A stretch of 64,000 bases of DNA from a bacterium YEK0313 (lineage in GTDB: Bacteria; Pseudomonadota; Alphaproteobacteria; Rhizobiales; Phreatobacteraceae). The notes beneath the pieces were generated by a model. That model saw only the letters and a program-made list of their open reading frames with translations, had not been told where the DNA came from and made no database searches. The translations under genes and the position numbers were made by a program. Within the stretch, counting starts at the first letter, position 1. Every line of letters begins with the position of its first letter. Below, in pieces: positions 50,487 through 61,175 of this stretch. The stretch is taken from assembly GCA_000751295.2 (NCBI GenBank), contig CCMO02000001.1:682001-746000 (forward strand), in the 5' to 3' direction.

Positions 50487-52127
50487 ATGGCATCGACACT
50501 GTCGCGCCGCAGCGTTCTGGCGGGCGCCGCCAGCACAGCCATCCTGCTGTCCGGCCCGGCCGGCGCACAGACCGGACGCCGGGCGGGCGAGCCGATCGGC
50601 CCGATCAAGGCGATGATGGGCGACTGGCCGGAGATGACCGAGCTCTTCCGCATTCTCAGGCCGAACTGGGAGAAGCTCGGCCTGAAGGTGATGCCGCAGC
50701 AGGCCTCGCAGAACAGCATGACCGCGCAGACCACCGGCGAGCACAATGCGCCGGACATGTCGATCGGCGCCTGGGGCGGCGCGCCCGACCGCATCGATCC
50801 CGACTTCTTCCTCACCGAGTTCTTCCATTCGAGCCGGGCCCGCAAGGGCGGCCAGAACTTCGGCAACTACCGCAACCCCGCCTATGACGCCCTGGTCGAT
50901 GCCCAGCGCGGCGAGATGGACGAGGCCAAGCGCGCGGCCATGATCCACCAGGCGCAGCGGATCATCCAGAACGACCGGCCGGGCCTCGTGCTCTACTACA
51001 TGGACCTCAACAACCCCTACCGGGCCGACAAGATCACTGATGTCGTGCCGGTCATGGGCTCGGGTGTCGCCTTCTCCTACCTGCCCTGGACCTATCTGGA
51101 GGGCAAGCCGGCCGGCCGCTCGAAGATCCTCAAGGTCACCTTCCAGTACGACATCGCGACGCTCAATCCGTTCGCCACGACCGAGGTGCAGAATGCCGGC
51201 ATCCTGCGCTGGTTCTACGCACCGCTGGCGATCCGCGACCGCAACCTGAACCTCATCCCCTGGGCGGCCGAGGGCTGGACCTTCCCCGATCCGAAGACGG
51301 CCGACGTGACGCTGCGCGCCGGCATGACCTTCCATGACGGCAAGCCGGTCACCATCGAGGATTTCAAGTTCACCTTCGACTATATCGCGAAGTGGAAATT
51401 CCCGCTGTTCGGCCGGTTCACCGACAATATCGTCGAGACGGAAGTGGTCGGCGAACGGACGCTGCGCTTCAAGCTGAAGCAGCCCTTCGCACCCTTCGTC
51501 GGCAATATTCTCGCCGCCGCCTTCATCGTGCCGAAGCACATCTGGGAGAAGGTCGGCCCCGGACAGGGCCTGAGCTCGCCGGCCGACTGGCCGAACGACA
51601 CGCCGGTCGGCTGCGGGCCGTTCAGCCTGAAGGAGTGGCGCAAGGGCGAATATGTCCGGCTCGCCGCCAATCCGTCCTGGTTCAAGCCGTCGAACTTCAG
51701 CGAGATCTACTGGCTCGCCGTGCCGAGCGTCGACACCATGATCGGCATGCTCGAAAGCGGCCGGGCCGACGTGATGGCCTGGAACATCACGCCGTCGCAG
51801 GCCAAGCGCCTGACCAATCCGAACATCAAAGTGGGCAAATCGGGCAGCCATGCCCCGCGCGAGCTGCGCTTCAACCTGGAAATACCGCCCTTCGACGATC
51901 CCGCGATGCGCACCGCCATCGCACTCGCGACCGATCGGCCGCAGCTCGTCAACACCCTGCTCGACGGCGCCGCGACGCCGGGCAACGACAGCTATATCTC
52001 GCCGGCGCTGGCCATTTCCGACCCGGCGATCCCGCCGGCCCGCTTCAGCATCGAGGAAGCGCGCGAGGTGCTCGCCAAGGCCGGCTACAGCTGGGACGGC
52101 GAAGGCCGACTCTGCTACCCCAAATAG
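50487..52127 (+). CDS. Tat-exported peptide-binding protein, circularly permuted SBP_bac_5
   Basis: 546 residues, first gene of a complete peptide-type ABC importer. The Tat signal has SRRSVLAG followed by a weak hydrophobic stretch and AGA. Residues ~33-205 correspond to the normal C-terminal part of the family (NWEKLGLKV, GAWGGAPDRIDPDFF, NYRNPAYDALVDAQRGE, AQRIIQNDRPG). Only then, at ~212, does the usual mature N-terminus appear (KVTFQYDIATLNPF), followed by LRAGMTFHDGKPVTIEDF. The protein ends at EEAREVLAKAGYSWDGEGRL, where a normal family member continues into the part already used. This is a circular permutation by order of blocks. The ATG at 50487 is chosen for its Shine-Dalgarno GAGG and Tat motif. 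Confidence 0.88.
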   Translation: MASTLSRRSVLAGAASTAILLSGPAGAQTGRRAGEPIGPIKAMMGDWPEMTELFRILRPNWEKLGLKVMPQQASQNSMTAQTTGEHNAPDMSIGAWGGAPDRIDPDFFLTEFFHSSRARKGGQNFGNYRNPAYDALVDAQRGEMDEAKRAAMIHQAQRIIQNDRPGLVLYYMDLNNPYRADKITDVVPVMGSGVAFSYLPWTYLEGKPAGRSKILKVTFQYDIATLNPFATTEVQNAGILRWFYAPLAIRDRNLNLIPWAAEGWTFPDPKTADVTLRAGMTFHDGKPVTIEDFKFTFDYIAKWKFPLFGRFTDNIVETEVVGERTLRFKLKQPFAPFVGNILAAAFIVPKHIWEKVGPGQGLSSPADWPNDTPVGCGPFSLKEWRKGEYVRLAANPSWFKPSNFSEIYWLAVPSVDTMIGMLESGRADVMAWNITPSQAKRLTNPNIKVGKSGSHAPRELRFNLEIPPFDDPAMRTAIALATDRPQLVNTLLDGAATPGNDSYISPALAISDPAIPPARFSIEEAREVLAKAGYSWDGEGRLCYPK

Positions 52128-52139
52128 GAGGCAAGCGCG

Positions 52140-53117
52140 GTGGACGGCCTGCGGCTCATCGCCCGGCGCCTGATGCACATGCTGGTCACGCTGTTCCTGG
52201 TGCTGACCATGATGTGGGCGCTGTTCCGCCTGGTACCGGGCGACCCCCTCGTGGTGTTTCTCGGCCAGGGCCAGCTCGGGCCCGAGCAGCTCGAGCAATT
52301 GCGCCGGGCCTGGGGGCTCGACCGGCCGCTCTGGCAGCAATACCTGTCCTATATCGCCAATTTCCTGACCGGCGACCTCGGCCTCTCCTTCGCCTTCCGG
52401 CGTCCGGTGCTGGAGGTCCTGGCCGAGCCGCTCCTGAACACCGTCATCCTGATGGCGCCGGCGATGGCGCTGTCGATCAGCCTGGCGGTCAAGGGCGGCT
52501 CCTGGCTCGGCTGGCGGCGCGGCACCCGCGCCGAATCCTGGATCAGCCTGGCGCTGCTCGTGCCGCGCACCCTGCCGGTGTTCTGGCTCGCCATCATCGT
52601 CGTGGTGATCTTCTCCTACCAGCTCGAATGGTTCCCCATGGGCGGCATGCGCACCATGGCCTTCATCCCCGAGACCTGGTGGGAGGAGCTCCCGGGCTTC
52701 GATCTCGCCCAGCATCTCGCGCTGCCGCTCATGGTCGCCGTGCTGAACTCGGTGTCCGACCCGCTGCTCGTCATGCGCACCAGCATGATCGAGGTGGCCA
52801 ACGAGGACTATCTGACCTATGCCCGCGCCAAGGGGCTTACCGAGCGCCAGGTGCAAGCGGTCGCCCAGCGCAACGCGCTGATGCCGATCATCACCTATTC
52901 GGCGATCATGATCGGCTTCGCCTTCGGCGGCCAGGTGCTGCTCGAATATGTCTTCTCCTGGCCCGGCATGGGCCAGCTGATGGTCAATGCCGTGAACAAC
53001 CGCGACTATCCGGTCGCGCAGGCGGCCTTCTTCCTGATGGCCTTCGTCGTCATCTTCATGAACTTCCTGACCGATCTCATCTACATCGTGGTCGACCCGA
53101 GGGTGCGCTATGAGTGA
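52140..53117 (+). CDS. Peptide ABC importer permease, DppB-like
   Basis: 325 residues with six membrane helices. GTG start with AGGAGG eight bases upstream. DppB-type LFRLVPGDPLVVFLG near the N-terminus, EAA loop in DYLTYARAKGLTERQV and VFSWPGMGQLMVNAV. Lies 12 bases after the binding protein and overlaps the next permease by eight bases. Confidence 0.94.
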   Translation: MDGLRLIARRLMHMLVTLFLVLTMMWALFRLVPGDPLVVFLGQGQLGPEQLEQLRRAWGLDRPLWQQYLSYIANFLTGDLGLSFAFRRPVLEVLAEPLLNTVILMAPAMALSISLAVKGGSWLGWRRGTRAESWISLALLVPRTLPVFWLAIIVVVIFSYQLEWFPMGGMRTMAFIPETWWEELPGFDLAQHLALPLMVAVLNSVSDPLLVMRTSMIEVANEDYLTYARAKGLTERQVQAVAQRNALMPIITYSAIMIGFAFGGQVLLEYVFSWPGMGQLMVNAVNNRDYPVAQAAFFLMAFVVIFMNFLTDLIYIVVDPRVRYE

Positions 53118-54000
53118 CGCCGCCCCGCTCCACCGCCCGGGCCGGCGCCTGGTCCTGCCCGAGATCCTCGCCGTGCCCCTCGGCTCTGCCAGCGGCATCG
53201 TCGGCACGATCATCCTCGTGCTGTTCTGCCTCGCCGCGGCCTTAGCGCCGCTGATCGCGCGGACCGATCCGTTCCAGATCCTCTATCTCGCCGACGGCAG
53301 CGTCGCGCGCCTGCTCTCGCCCGCCGAGCACGCCCCGCTCGGCACCGACTTCTACGGCCGCGACATCTTCTCCCAGCTCGTCTTCGGCACCCGCACGGCA
53401 ATCATCGTCAGCACCATCTCCACCCTGTGCATGACGATCGTCGGCACCAATATCGGCCTCGTCTCGGCCTATTACGGCGGGCGCGCCGACCGCGTCCTGA
53501 TGCGCATCACCGACCTTGCCTTCGCGGTGCCGTTCCTGCCCTTCGCGGTGATCCTGGTGGCGCTGCTCCAGCCCTCGATCTGGAACATCATCTTCACCAT
53601 CTCCTGCCTGATGTGGCGCTCGACCGCCCGGATCATCCGAAGCCAGGTGCTGAGCATCAAGGAGCGCACCTTCATCAAGGCGGCGCGCGTCGCGGGCGCG
53701 AGCGATGCGCGCATCATCTATCTCCACATCTTCCCGAACGTCCTGCCGCTCGCCCTGCTCTATGTGGTGTTCGGCGTGTCCTGGGCCGTCCTGTCCGAAG
53801 CAAGCCTCGCCTTTCTCGGCTTCGGCGACCCCGACATGGTCAGCTGGGGCCAGATGCTCAACCACGCCTATGCCTCGGCCTCGATCCGGTCGGCCTGGTG
53901 GTGGACCGTGCCGCCCGGCCTCTGCATCACCCTGTTCGTCATGGCGGTGTTCCTGATCGGCCGCGAATACGAGCGCTACGCCAACCCGAAGATCAGGTGA
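53110..54000 (+). CDS. Peptide ABC importer permease, DppC-like
   Basis: 296 residues. N-terminal OppC-type helix (IVGTIILVLFCLAAALAPL) followed by APLGTDFYGRDIFSQLVFG, the family signature, and an EAA loop in FIKAARVAGASDARII. The ATG overlaps the preceding permease gene. The stop overlaps the GTG of the ATPase gene (GTGA). Confidence 0.94.
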   Translation: MSDAAPLHRPGRRLVLPEILAVPLGSASGIVGTIILVLFCLAAALAPLIARTDPFQILYLADGSVARLLSPAEHAPLGTDFYGRDIFSQLVFGTRTAIIVSTISTLCMTIVGTNIGLVSAYYGGRADRVLMRITDLAFAVPFLPFAVILVALLQPSIWNIIFTISCLMWRSTARIIRSQVLSIKERTFIKAARVAGASDARIIYLHIFPNVLPLALLYVVFGVSWAVLSEASLAFLGFGDPDMVSWGQMLNHAYASASIRSAWWWTVPPGLCITLFVMAVFLIGREYERYANPKIR

Positions 54001-55018
54001 GCCCGGTGTCCTTTCTCTCCATCCGCCGACTGGATGTGCACTATGCGACACGCGGCGCGACGCTCCGGGTGCTGCGCGGCATCGACCTCGACATCGAGCG
54101 CGGCCAATCGCTCGGCCTCGTCGGCGAATCCGGCTGCGGCAAGTCGACGCTCGCCGCCGCCATCCTGCGCCTCCTGCCCGGCAATGGCCGGATCGCCTCG
54201 GGCGAGATCCGCCTCGACGGCACGGATATCGCAAGCGTCGACGCCGAGACCATGCGGCTGAAGCGCTGGAAGGAGATCGCCTACGTACCGCAGAGCGCGG
54301 CCACCTCGCTGTCGCCGGTGACGACCCTGTTCACCCAGTTCGTCGAGGCCTGGAACGTTCACGCCAGGCCCGACCGGCAGCGCCTGCGCGAACGCGCCGA
54401 GCAGCTGTTCCGCGACGTCGAGCTGTCGCCGCGCTGGCTCGACGCCTACCCGCACCAGTTCTCGGGCGGCATGCGCCAGCGGGCCATCATCGCCCTCGCC
54501 CTCCTGTTCGAGCCGAGCCTCCTGGTCGCCGACGAGCCGACCACCGGCCTCGACGTGATCGTCCAGCGCCAGGTGCTCGACGTGATCAAGAAGGTACAGC
54601 GGCAGCATGGCACCACCCTGGTCTTCGTCAGCCACGATATCGGCGTCATCGCCGAGCTCTGCAGCCGCCTCGCCGTCATGTATGCCGGCGAACTGGTGGA
54701 ATTCGGCGAGACGCGCGCGATCATCCGGGAGCCCTGGCATCCCTATACGATCGCGCTGAAGCGCGCCTTTCCCGACATCCGCCATCCCGACCACGAGCTG
54801 CACAGCATTCCCGGCCAGCCGCCCTCGCTCGCCGATCCGCCGCGCGCCTGCGTCTTCGCCGCGCGCTGCCCCTTCGCGCGGGAACGGTGCCACGCCGAGA
54901 AGCCGAGGCCGCGCGCCATGCCCGACGGCCGGCGCGTCGCCTGCCATTTCGCCGAACAGGCCGAGGCCATGCGCGCCAGCATCATGTCCGGCGCCGCCAT
55001 CTGTCCCATGGAGGCGGC

Positions 55019-55022
<4 letters not shown>
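53997..55022 (+). CDS. Peptide ABC importer ATPase, DppD-like
   Basis: 341 residues. Walker A GESGCGKST, Q-loop PQSAATSLSP, signature FSGGMRQR, Walker B LLVADEPTTGLD, H-loop SHD. The oligopeptide-type C-terminal extension has CVFAARCPFARERC (Fe-S-like Cys set of the Opp/Dpp ATPases). Start GTG 53997, overlapping the permease stop; GTG 54006 is also possible. Confidence 0.94.
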
Positions 55023-56052
<1,030 letters not shown>

Positions 56053-56056
<4 letters not shown>

Positions 56057-57309
56057 CCCAATCAGCGATCGAACAGCAGATCCTCGCCTGGATCGAGGAG
56101 GACCGCGACATGCTCGTGCGCTTCCTCTCCGAGTTCATCCGCATCCCAAGCCCCAACCCGCCCGGCGACACGCGGGCGGTGGCCGCCTTCGTCGCCGACC
56201 ATCTGCGAGGCCAGGGCGCGCCCTGCGAGGTGCTCCACGCCCGCGCGGACCTGCCGAACGTCGTCGGTGAATTCGGCACGGGCGCGCCGCACCTGGTGCT
56301 CAACGGCCATATCGACGTCTTCCCCGCCGGCCCCGATCATATCTGGGCCTCGGGCGATCCCTGGAGCGGCACGATCGCCGACGGCCGCATCCATGGCCGC
56401 GGCGCGGTCGACATGAAATGCGGCACGGCGGCATCGATCTGGACCTTCATCTATCTCCATCGTCTGCGCGACCAGCTCGCCGGGCGGCTCAGCCTGACCT
56501 GCGTGTCCGACGAGGAGACGGGCGGCCAGTGGGGCACCAAATGGCTGCTCGACAGTTTCCCCGACCGCTTCCTCGGCGACTGCTGCCTCAATGGCGAGCC
56601 GTCGACACCCGCCACCATCCGCTTCGGCGAGAAGGGCACGCTGCGGCTGCGCTTCGAGGTCGATACGCCCGGCGCGCACGGCGCCTATACCCATGCGAGC
56701 CCCAACGCGATCCGGCTGGCGAGCCAACTGATCCTCGACCTCTACCGCCTGACCGACATGCCGGTGGTGCAGCCGGACGCGATCGCGCGCGCCATCGAAG
56801 CGAGCTTTCCGGCCATGGACGAGGCAGTCGGCCAGGGAACCTCGACCATCCTGAACCGGGTCACCGTGTCGATCGGCACGATCAAGGGCGGGCTGAAGGT
56901 CAACATGCTGCCCGGCCACTGCGAATTCGAGGTCGATATACGCCTGCCGGTCGGCATGACCGGAGCGGCCGTGATGGCCGAGATCGAGACGATCCTTGGA
57001 CGCTATCCCGCCGCCAAGGTGACCCGGCTCGACGCGCATTCGAGCGATCCGACCGCCAGCCCGCCCGACGACCGCATGGTCGGGATCCTCAAGGACGTGG
57101 TCGGCGCGCTCGGCTGGCCGGCACCGGTGCCGGCCGTCAGCCTCGGGGCAACCGACACGCGCTATTGGCGCAAGGCGAACATCCCCGCCTATTATTACGG
57201 CTGCACGCCGACCGGCATGGCCAAGGCGGACGAGGCGGTCAGCATCGAGGAATATCTGCACATGGTGCGCACGCACGCCCTTGCGTCGGCGCGCTATCTC
57301 GCACGATAG
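56053..57309 (+). CDS. M20-family metallopeptidase (ArgE/DapE-like)
   Basis: 418 residues. Di-zinc amidohydrolase cleaving N-acyl amino acids or small peptides in the cytoplasm. Metal ligands: His in VLNGHIDVFP, Asp in GRGAVDMKCG, Glu-Glu in SDEETGGQWG, Glu in NGEPSTP. The dimerisation domain lies at residues ~195-300. Coupled by ATGA overlap to the ABC importer, so it probably acts on the imported compound. Confidence 0.93.
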
Positions 57310-57366
57310 GGGCCGCGATCCAGCCCCGAGACGCGGTGCCGGCGCTGTCCGGTCGGGCAGGTCTGC

Positions 57367-58227
57367 CTATGCCGCACCGATCTGCGCGACGAACATCTCG
57401 ACGAAGCTCTCGGCGCTCGCACGCGCCGAGGGCCCGGGACAGATGACGAAATAGGGGTTCGGCGCGGGCACCGAGACGTCGAACAGCCTGACCAGCGTGC
57501 CGCGCCTGAGATCCTCGGCGCACAGGATGGACGTGCCCACGGCGACACCGCAGCCGTCCCGCGCGGCCATCAGCGATGCCGCGGCATTCGGGAAATAGAT
57601 CTGCTGGGCGAACTGGATGTCGCGCGGCGCGGCGGCGCTCAGAACCCGCATCCAGTCTCCACCGGCATCGGCGTGCAGCCCGACGCAGCGTTCGAGATCG
57701 TCGACGCCCTCGATCGCGAGCTCGTATTTGAGCTCCGGCGCGCAGACGGCGAAATAGGTCTCGGCCCCGAGAATGGCGACCCGCGCCCCCGGGATCGCGC
57801 GTTCGCCATAGGAGATGACGACGTCCATCGTTTCATTCGCGGCGTCGATCGGAAACAGGCGGACGGTCATCCGCGGATATTTCCGGCAATAGGCCCTGAC
57901 GATGCCGTTGAGGCGCGAGGCGGCGAGCGCGGGGGCGCAGGCGACGTAGAGCTCGCCTTCCATCTGTTCCGCCGCGGCGACCGAACGGCAGGCATTGCGG
58001 ATGTCGTGGAAGGCATGGCTCAGCCGGTCGTGCAGGAGGGAGCCCTCCTTGGTGAGCTGCAGCACGCGCTTGCTGCGGACGACCAGCCGTTCACCCAGCT
58101 CCTGCTCCAGCTGGCGGATCTGATAGCGGATGGCACCCGGCGTGACGTTGAGCTGCCGGGCGGCCGCGGCGATGCCGCCGGAGCTTGCGGCTTGATGGAA
58201 CGACCGCAGGGCCGTCAGGTTGAGCAT
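57367..58227 (-). CDS. LysR-family regulator of the catabolic cluster
   Basis: 286 residues. Winged helix-turn-helix at residues ~5-60 (GIAAAARQLNVTPGAIRYQI) and a GcvA-like substrate domain. Divergent from the saccharopine-dehydrogenase-like gene; two dyads in the 141-base gap are likely its binding sites. It ends 57 bases from the convergent peptidase stop, placing it between the importer and the enzyme genes. Confidence 0.9.
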   Translation of the reverse strand: MLNLTALRSFHQAASSGGIAAAARQLNVTPGAIRYQIRQLEQELGERLVVRSKRVLQLTKEGSLLHDRLSHAFHDIRNACRSVAAAEQMEGELYVACAPALAASRLNGIVRAYCRKYPRMTVRLFPIDAANETMDVVISYGERAIPGARVAILGAETYFAVCAPELKYELAIEGVDDLERCVGLHADAGGDWMRVLSAAAPRDIQFAQQIYFPNAAASLMAARDGCGVAVGTSILCAEDLRRGTLVRLFDVSVPAPNPYFVICPGPSARASAESFVEMFVAQIGAA

Positions 58228-58238
58228 GGCCAGATTCC

Positions 58239-58253
58239 GTCAAATGAATTGAC
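58239..58253. promoter_or_regulatory. LysR-type dyad 1
   Basis: GTCAA-N5-TTGAC, perfect, containing a T-N11-A core; 11 bases upstream of the LysR start. Probable autoregulatory and recognition site. Confidence 0.55.
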
Positions 58254-58260
58254 GAACTCT

Positions 58261-58275
58261 GCGAATATTGTTCGC
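58261..58275. promoter_or_regulatory. LysR-type dyad 2
   Basis: GCGAA-N5-TTCGC, perfect. Same five-base arm and five-base spacer layout as dyad 1, centre 22 bases away (about two helical turns), as expected for recognition and activation sites of a LysR tetramer. Confidence 0.45.
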
Positions 58276-58368
58276 TTGCGTCAATCTACCTCCCACATAT
58301 CCTTCCCTCTGCCGATTGTGGCTCCCGAACGAGCCGCCAGAAGAGCAACGGCAGAGGAGGGATGCGGC

Positions 58369-59589
58369 GTGAAGATCCTGGTTCTTGGAGCGGCCGGAGC
58401 CATGGCCAGCGGCACGGTGAAGGACCTGACCGCGCGCTATTCGCGCAATGTCACCGACATCGTGCTGGCCGACATTTCGGCCGAGCCGCTGCAGCGCCTG
58501 ACGGCGGCGATCGGCGATCCGCGCGTCAGCGCCACCGTTCTCGACATCACCGACAGGGCCAGCCTCGGCGCCGCGCTCCGCCGCGCCGATCTCTGCATCA
58601 ACGCCATCCCGACCTTCGCCGGCCATCAGATGGCGATCTTCGAGGCCTGCTACGAAGCCGGGGTCGCCTATGTCGACTTCGGCGGCATGGGCGTCGTCAC
58701 CGTCGAGCAGAAGGCGCATCACGCGCGCTGGCAGGCGGCCGGACTCACGGCGATCCTCGGCCTGGGAGCCGATCCCGGCATTTCCAACGTCATCTGCAAG
58801 GCCGTCGCCGAACGGCTCGACCGGATCGACGCGATCAACCTCTATTGGGCCGCGCGCCGGTTCGGACCGGAGAGCCCGGTCCTGGTGCCGCCCTATGCGG
58901 TTTCGACGGTTCTGGCCGAATATGCCAATCCCTCGCGCCAGTTCATCGACGGCGCCCTGGTCGACGTCGCCGCCCAGTCCGGGCACGAGACGCTGGTTCT
59001 GCCCGAGCCGTTCGGGCCGACGCAGTTCATGTTCAGCCAGCATTCCGAGCCGCTCACCGTTCCCTTCGCCGACGGCATCCGCGACAAGGGCATCCGGCAG
59101 TTCACCTGGAAACTCCACCTGCCCGAGCGCGAGCACGAAGCCTGGATCGGCCTGGTCAAGGCGGGATTCGGCGAGTTCGACGATCCGCTCGTCGTCGACG
59201 GCCATGCGCTGACGCCCGGCCGGTTTCTCGACGCGCTCATCCGCCGCAACGTCGAGCGCAACCACGCGCGCATTCCTGCCTCCACGGTCAGCGACATCCA
59301 TCTCGCCATCGGCCGCGGCGAGCGGCACGGCAAGCCCGTCACCGTGAACTGCGCCGTGCTCGGTTCGAGCGAGGATCCGCTCTATGAGGGCTATGTCGAC
59401 CCGGCGACGTCGATGGGCCTGTCGATCGGCGTTCAGCTCATGGGCGACCGCGCCCTCAAGCCCGGCGTGTGGGGGCCAGAGGAATATTTCGACGTCGAGG
59501 CCTTCCTGCGCGAGCTCACGGCGCGCCATTTCACCGTCGCGACCGACATTCCCGTCGGGCGGCCGGACGACACGGGCAGGCCGGCATGA
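58369..59589 (+). CDS. Saccharopine dehydrogenase-like NADP-binding protein
   Basis: 406 residues. N-terminal Rossmann domain (KILVLGAAGAMASGTVKDL) then DICINAIP-type and GVAYVDFGGMG, as in saccharopine dehydrogenase/homospermidine synthase-related proteins. LGLGADPGISN is the family phrase at residue ~125. The start is a GTG at 58369 with AGGAGGG seven bases upstream; an ATG just upstream is out of frame. The exact reaction is unknown: reductive or oxidative handling of an amino acid-carbonyl adduct is inferred. Its stop overlaps the aldehyde dehydrogenase ATG. Confidence 0.85.
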   Translation: MKILVLGAAGAMASGTVKDLTARYSRNVTDIVLADISAEPLQRLTAAIGDPRVSATVLDITDRASLGAALRRADLCINAIPTFAGHQMAIFEACYEAGVAYVDFGGMGVVTVEQKAHHARWQAAGLTAILGLGADPGISNVICKAVAERLDRIDAINLYWAARRFGPESPVLVPPYAVSTVLAEYANPSRQFIDGALVDVAAQSGHETLVLPEPFGPTQFMFSQHSEPLTVPFADGIRDKGIRQFTWKLHLPEREHEAWIGLVKAGFGEFDDPLVVDGHALTPGRFLDALIRRNVERNHARIPASTVSDIHLAIGRGERHGKPVTVNCAVLGSSEDPLYEGYVDPATSMGLSIGVQLMGDRALKPGVWGPEEYFDVEAFLRELTARHFTVATDIPVGRPDDTGRPA

Positions 59590-61055
59590 GGACGCAACTC
59601 TTCATCGACGGCGGTTTCGTCGACGCCCATGCGGGCCGGACCCTGGCGAGCATCGATCCGGCGACGGAAGCCGTGCTCGGCACGGCCGCCGCCGGCGATA
59701 AGGCCGATATCGACCGGGCGGTCGCGGCCGCCGTCCGTGCCTTTGCCGGCGACTGGCGGCGGACCACCGGCGCCCAGCGGGCGGTCTTGCTGCGCCGCAT
59801 CGCGGCGGCGATCGCCAGCGAGCGCGAGGCGCTGGCGCGCCTCGAAGTGCAGGACAACGGCAAGCCGTTCGCCGAAGCCCAGTGGGACGTCGACGATGCC
59901 GCCGCCTGCTTCCAGTTCTACGCCGATCTCGCCGACGAGCTCGATGACGCGCGCAGCACGGACATCGCCCTGCCCGACCAGCGCTTCGAGAGCCGCGCCC
60001 GCCAGGAACCGATCGGCCCCTGCGGCCTCATCGTGCCCTGGAACTATCCGCTGCTGATGGCCGCCTGGAAGGTTGCCCCCGCCCTTGCCGCCGGCTGCAC
60101 CGCGGTCCTCAAGCCATCGGAAGTGACGCCTTTTTCCGCGATCCGGCTGGCGGAGATCTGCGCCGAGGCCGGCCTGCCGCCCGGCGTCCTGAACGTCGTC
60201 ACCGGTTTTGGCCACGAGGCCGGCGCCGCCCTTGTGGCGCACCCGGACATCCGCAAGATCGCCTTCACCGGCAGCGTGCCGACGGGACAGCGCGTCATGC
60301 GCGCCGCCGCCGAAGGCACCAGGCCGGTCAGCCTCGAGCTCGGCGGCAAGTCGGCCATCATCGTCTTCGACGATGTCGACATCGACCATGCCGTCGCCTG
60401 GATCATGTTCGGCGTCTTCTGGAACCAGGGACAGGTCTGCTCGGCGACCTCGCGCCTGATCGTCGAGCGCAGCATCGCCCCCCGCCTCACGGACCGGCTG
60501 ATCGAGGCCGCGTCCGCGATCCCGATCGGCAGCGGGCTCGAGCCGGCGACCAGGCTCGGCCCGCTGGTCAGCCGCGAGCAATATGGCAAGGTGCTCGGCT
60601 TCATCGAGCGCGCCAGGAACGGCGCGACACTGGTGGCCGGCGGCGGGCGCCCCGCACATCTCGCGCGTGGCTACTTTCTGGAGCCGACGATCTTCGCCGA
60701 CGTGCCGGTCGATCACGAGGTGTGGACCGAGGAGATCTTCGGGCCGGTCCTGGCGATGCGCACCTTCGCGGCGGAGAACGAAGCCGTGCGGCTGGCCAAT
60801 GACAGCCGCTTCGGCCTGGCCGCCGCCGTGCTGACGGCCGACACCGTCCGGGCCGACCGCGTCGCCGAGGCGCTGGATGCCGGCATCGTCTGGATCAACT
60901 GCTCGCAGCCGACCTTCGTCGAGGCGCCCTGGGGCGGCCGGAAGCACAGCGGCTTCGGCCGCGAGCTCGGGCGCTGGGGCCTCGCCGGCTATCTCGATGT
61001 CAAGCAGATCACCCGCTACCGCTCCGGTGCCGCCTGGGACTGGTACCGGTCCTAG
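59586..61055 (+). CDS. NAD(P)-dependent aldehyde dehydrogenase, ALDH10/betaine-aldehyde type
   Basis: 489 residues. Catalytic Cys in WNQGQVCSATSR, Glu in SLELGGKSA, cofactor loop FTGSVPTGQR and GPCGLIVPWNYPLLM. The WNQGQVCSATSR form is that of aminoaldehyde/betaine-aldehyde dehydrogenases of the ALDH10 class, so an omega-aminoaldehyde or amino-acid semialdehyde substrate is plausible. Overlaps the saccharopine-DH-like gene by four bases. Confidence 0.93.
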   Translation: MRTQLFIDGGFVDAHAGRTLASIDPATEAVLGTAAAGDKADIDRAVAAAVRAFAGDWRRTTGAQRAVLLRRIAAAIASEREALARLEVQDNGKPFAEAQWDVDDAAACFQFYADLADELDDARSTDIALPDQRFESRARQEPIGPCGLIVPWNYPLLMAAWKVAPALAAGCTAVLKPSEVTPFSAIRLAEICAEAGLPPGVLNVVTGFGHEAGAALVAHPDIRKIAFTGSVPTGQRVMRAAAEGTRPVSLELGGKSAIIVFDDVDIDHAVAWIMFGVFWNQGQVCSATSRLIVERSIAPRLTDRLIEAASAIPIGSGLEPATRLGPLVSREQYGKVLGFIERARNGATLVAGGGRPAHLARGYFLEPTIFADVPVDHEVWTEEIFGPVLAMRTFAAENEAVRLANDSRFGLAAAVLTADTVRADRVAEALDAGIVWINCSQPTFVEAPWGGRKHSGFGRELGRWGLAGYLDVKQITRYRSGAAWDWYRS

Positions 61056-61115
61056 CCGCGCGGATCACGCAGTGCCTGCACGTGCCTTCGGCCCGACCGC
61101 GATCGGCTGAAGCGA

Positions 61116-61139
61116 GCGGCCGCGAGCGCGCGCGGCCGC
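61116..61139. other. GC-rich hairpin between aldehyde dehydrogenase and hyuA
   Basis: Two GCGGCCGC blocks, eight bases apart, which are each palindromic and can pair with one another. Located in the 120-base gap before hyuA, about 37 bases before its start. May be an intra-operon stem-loop. Confidence 0.3.
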
Positions 61140-61175
61140 AATCCCTTTGAGTGCCCAGAATCTGGAAGGCAAACG

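Noticed and set aside
50271..53213. 980-residue open frame on the minus strand
   Set aside because: Antisense to the importer operon, whose genes have clear families and ribosome-binding sites.
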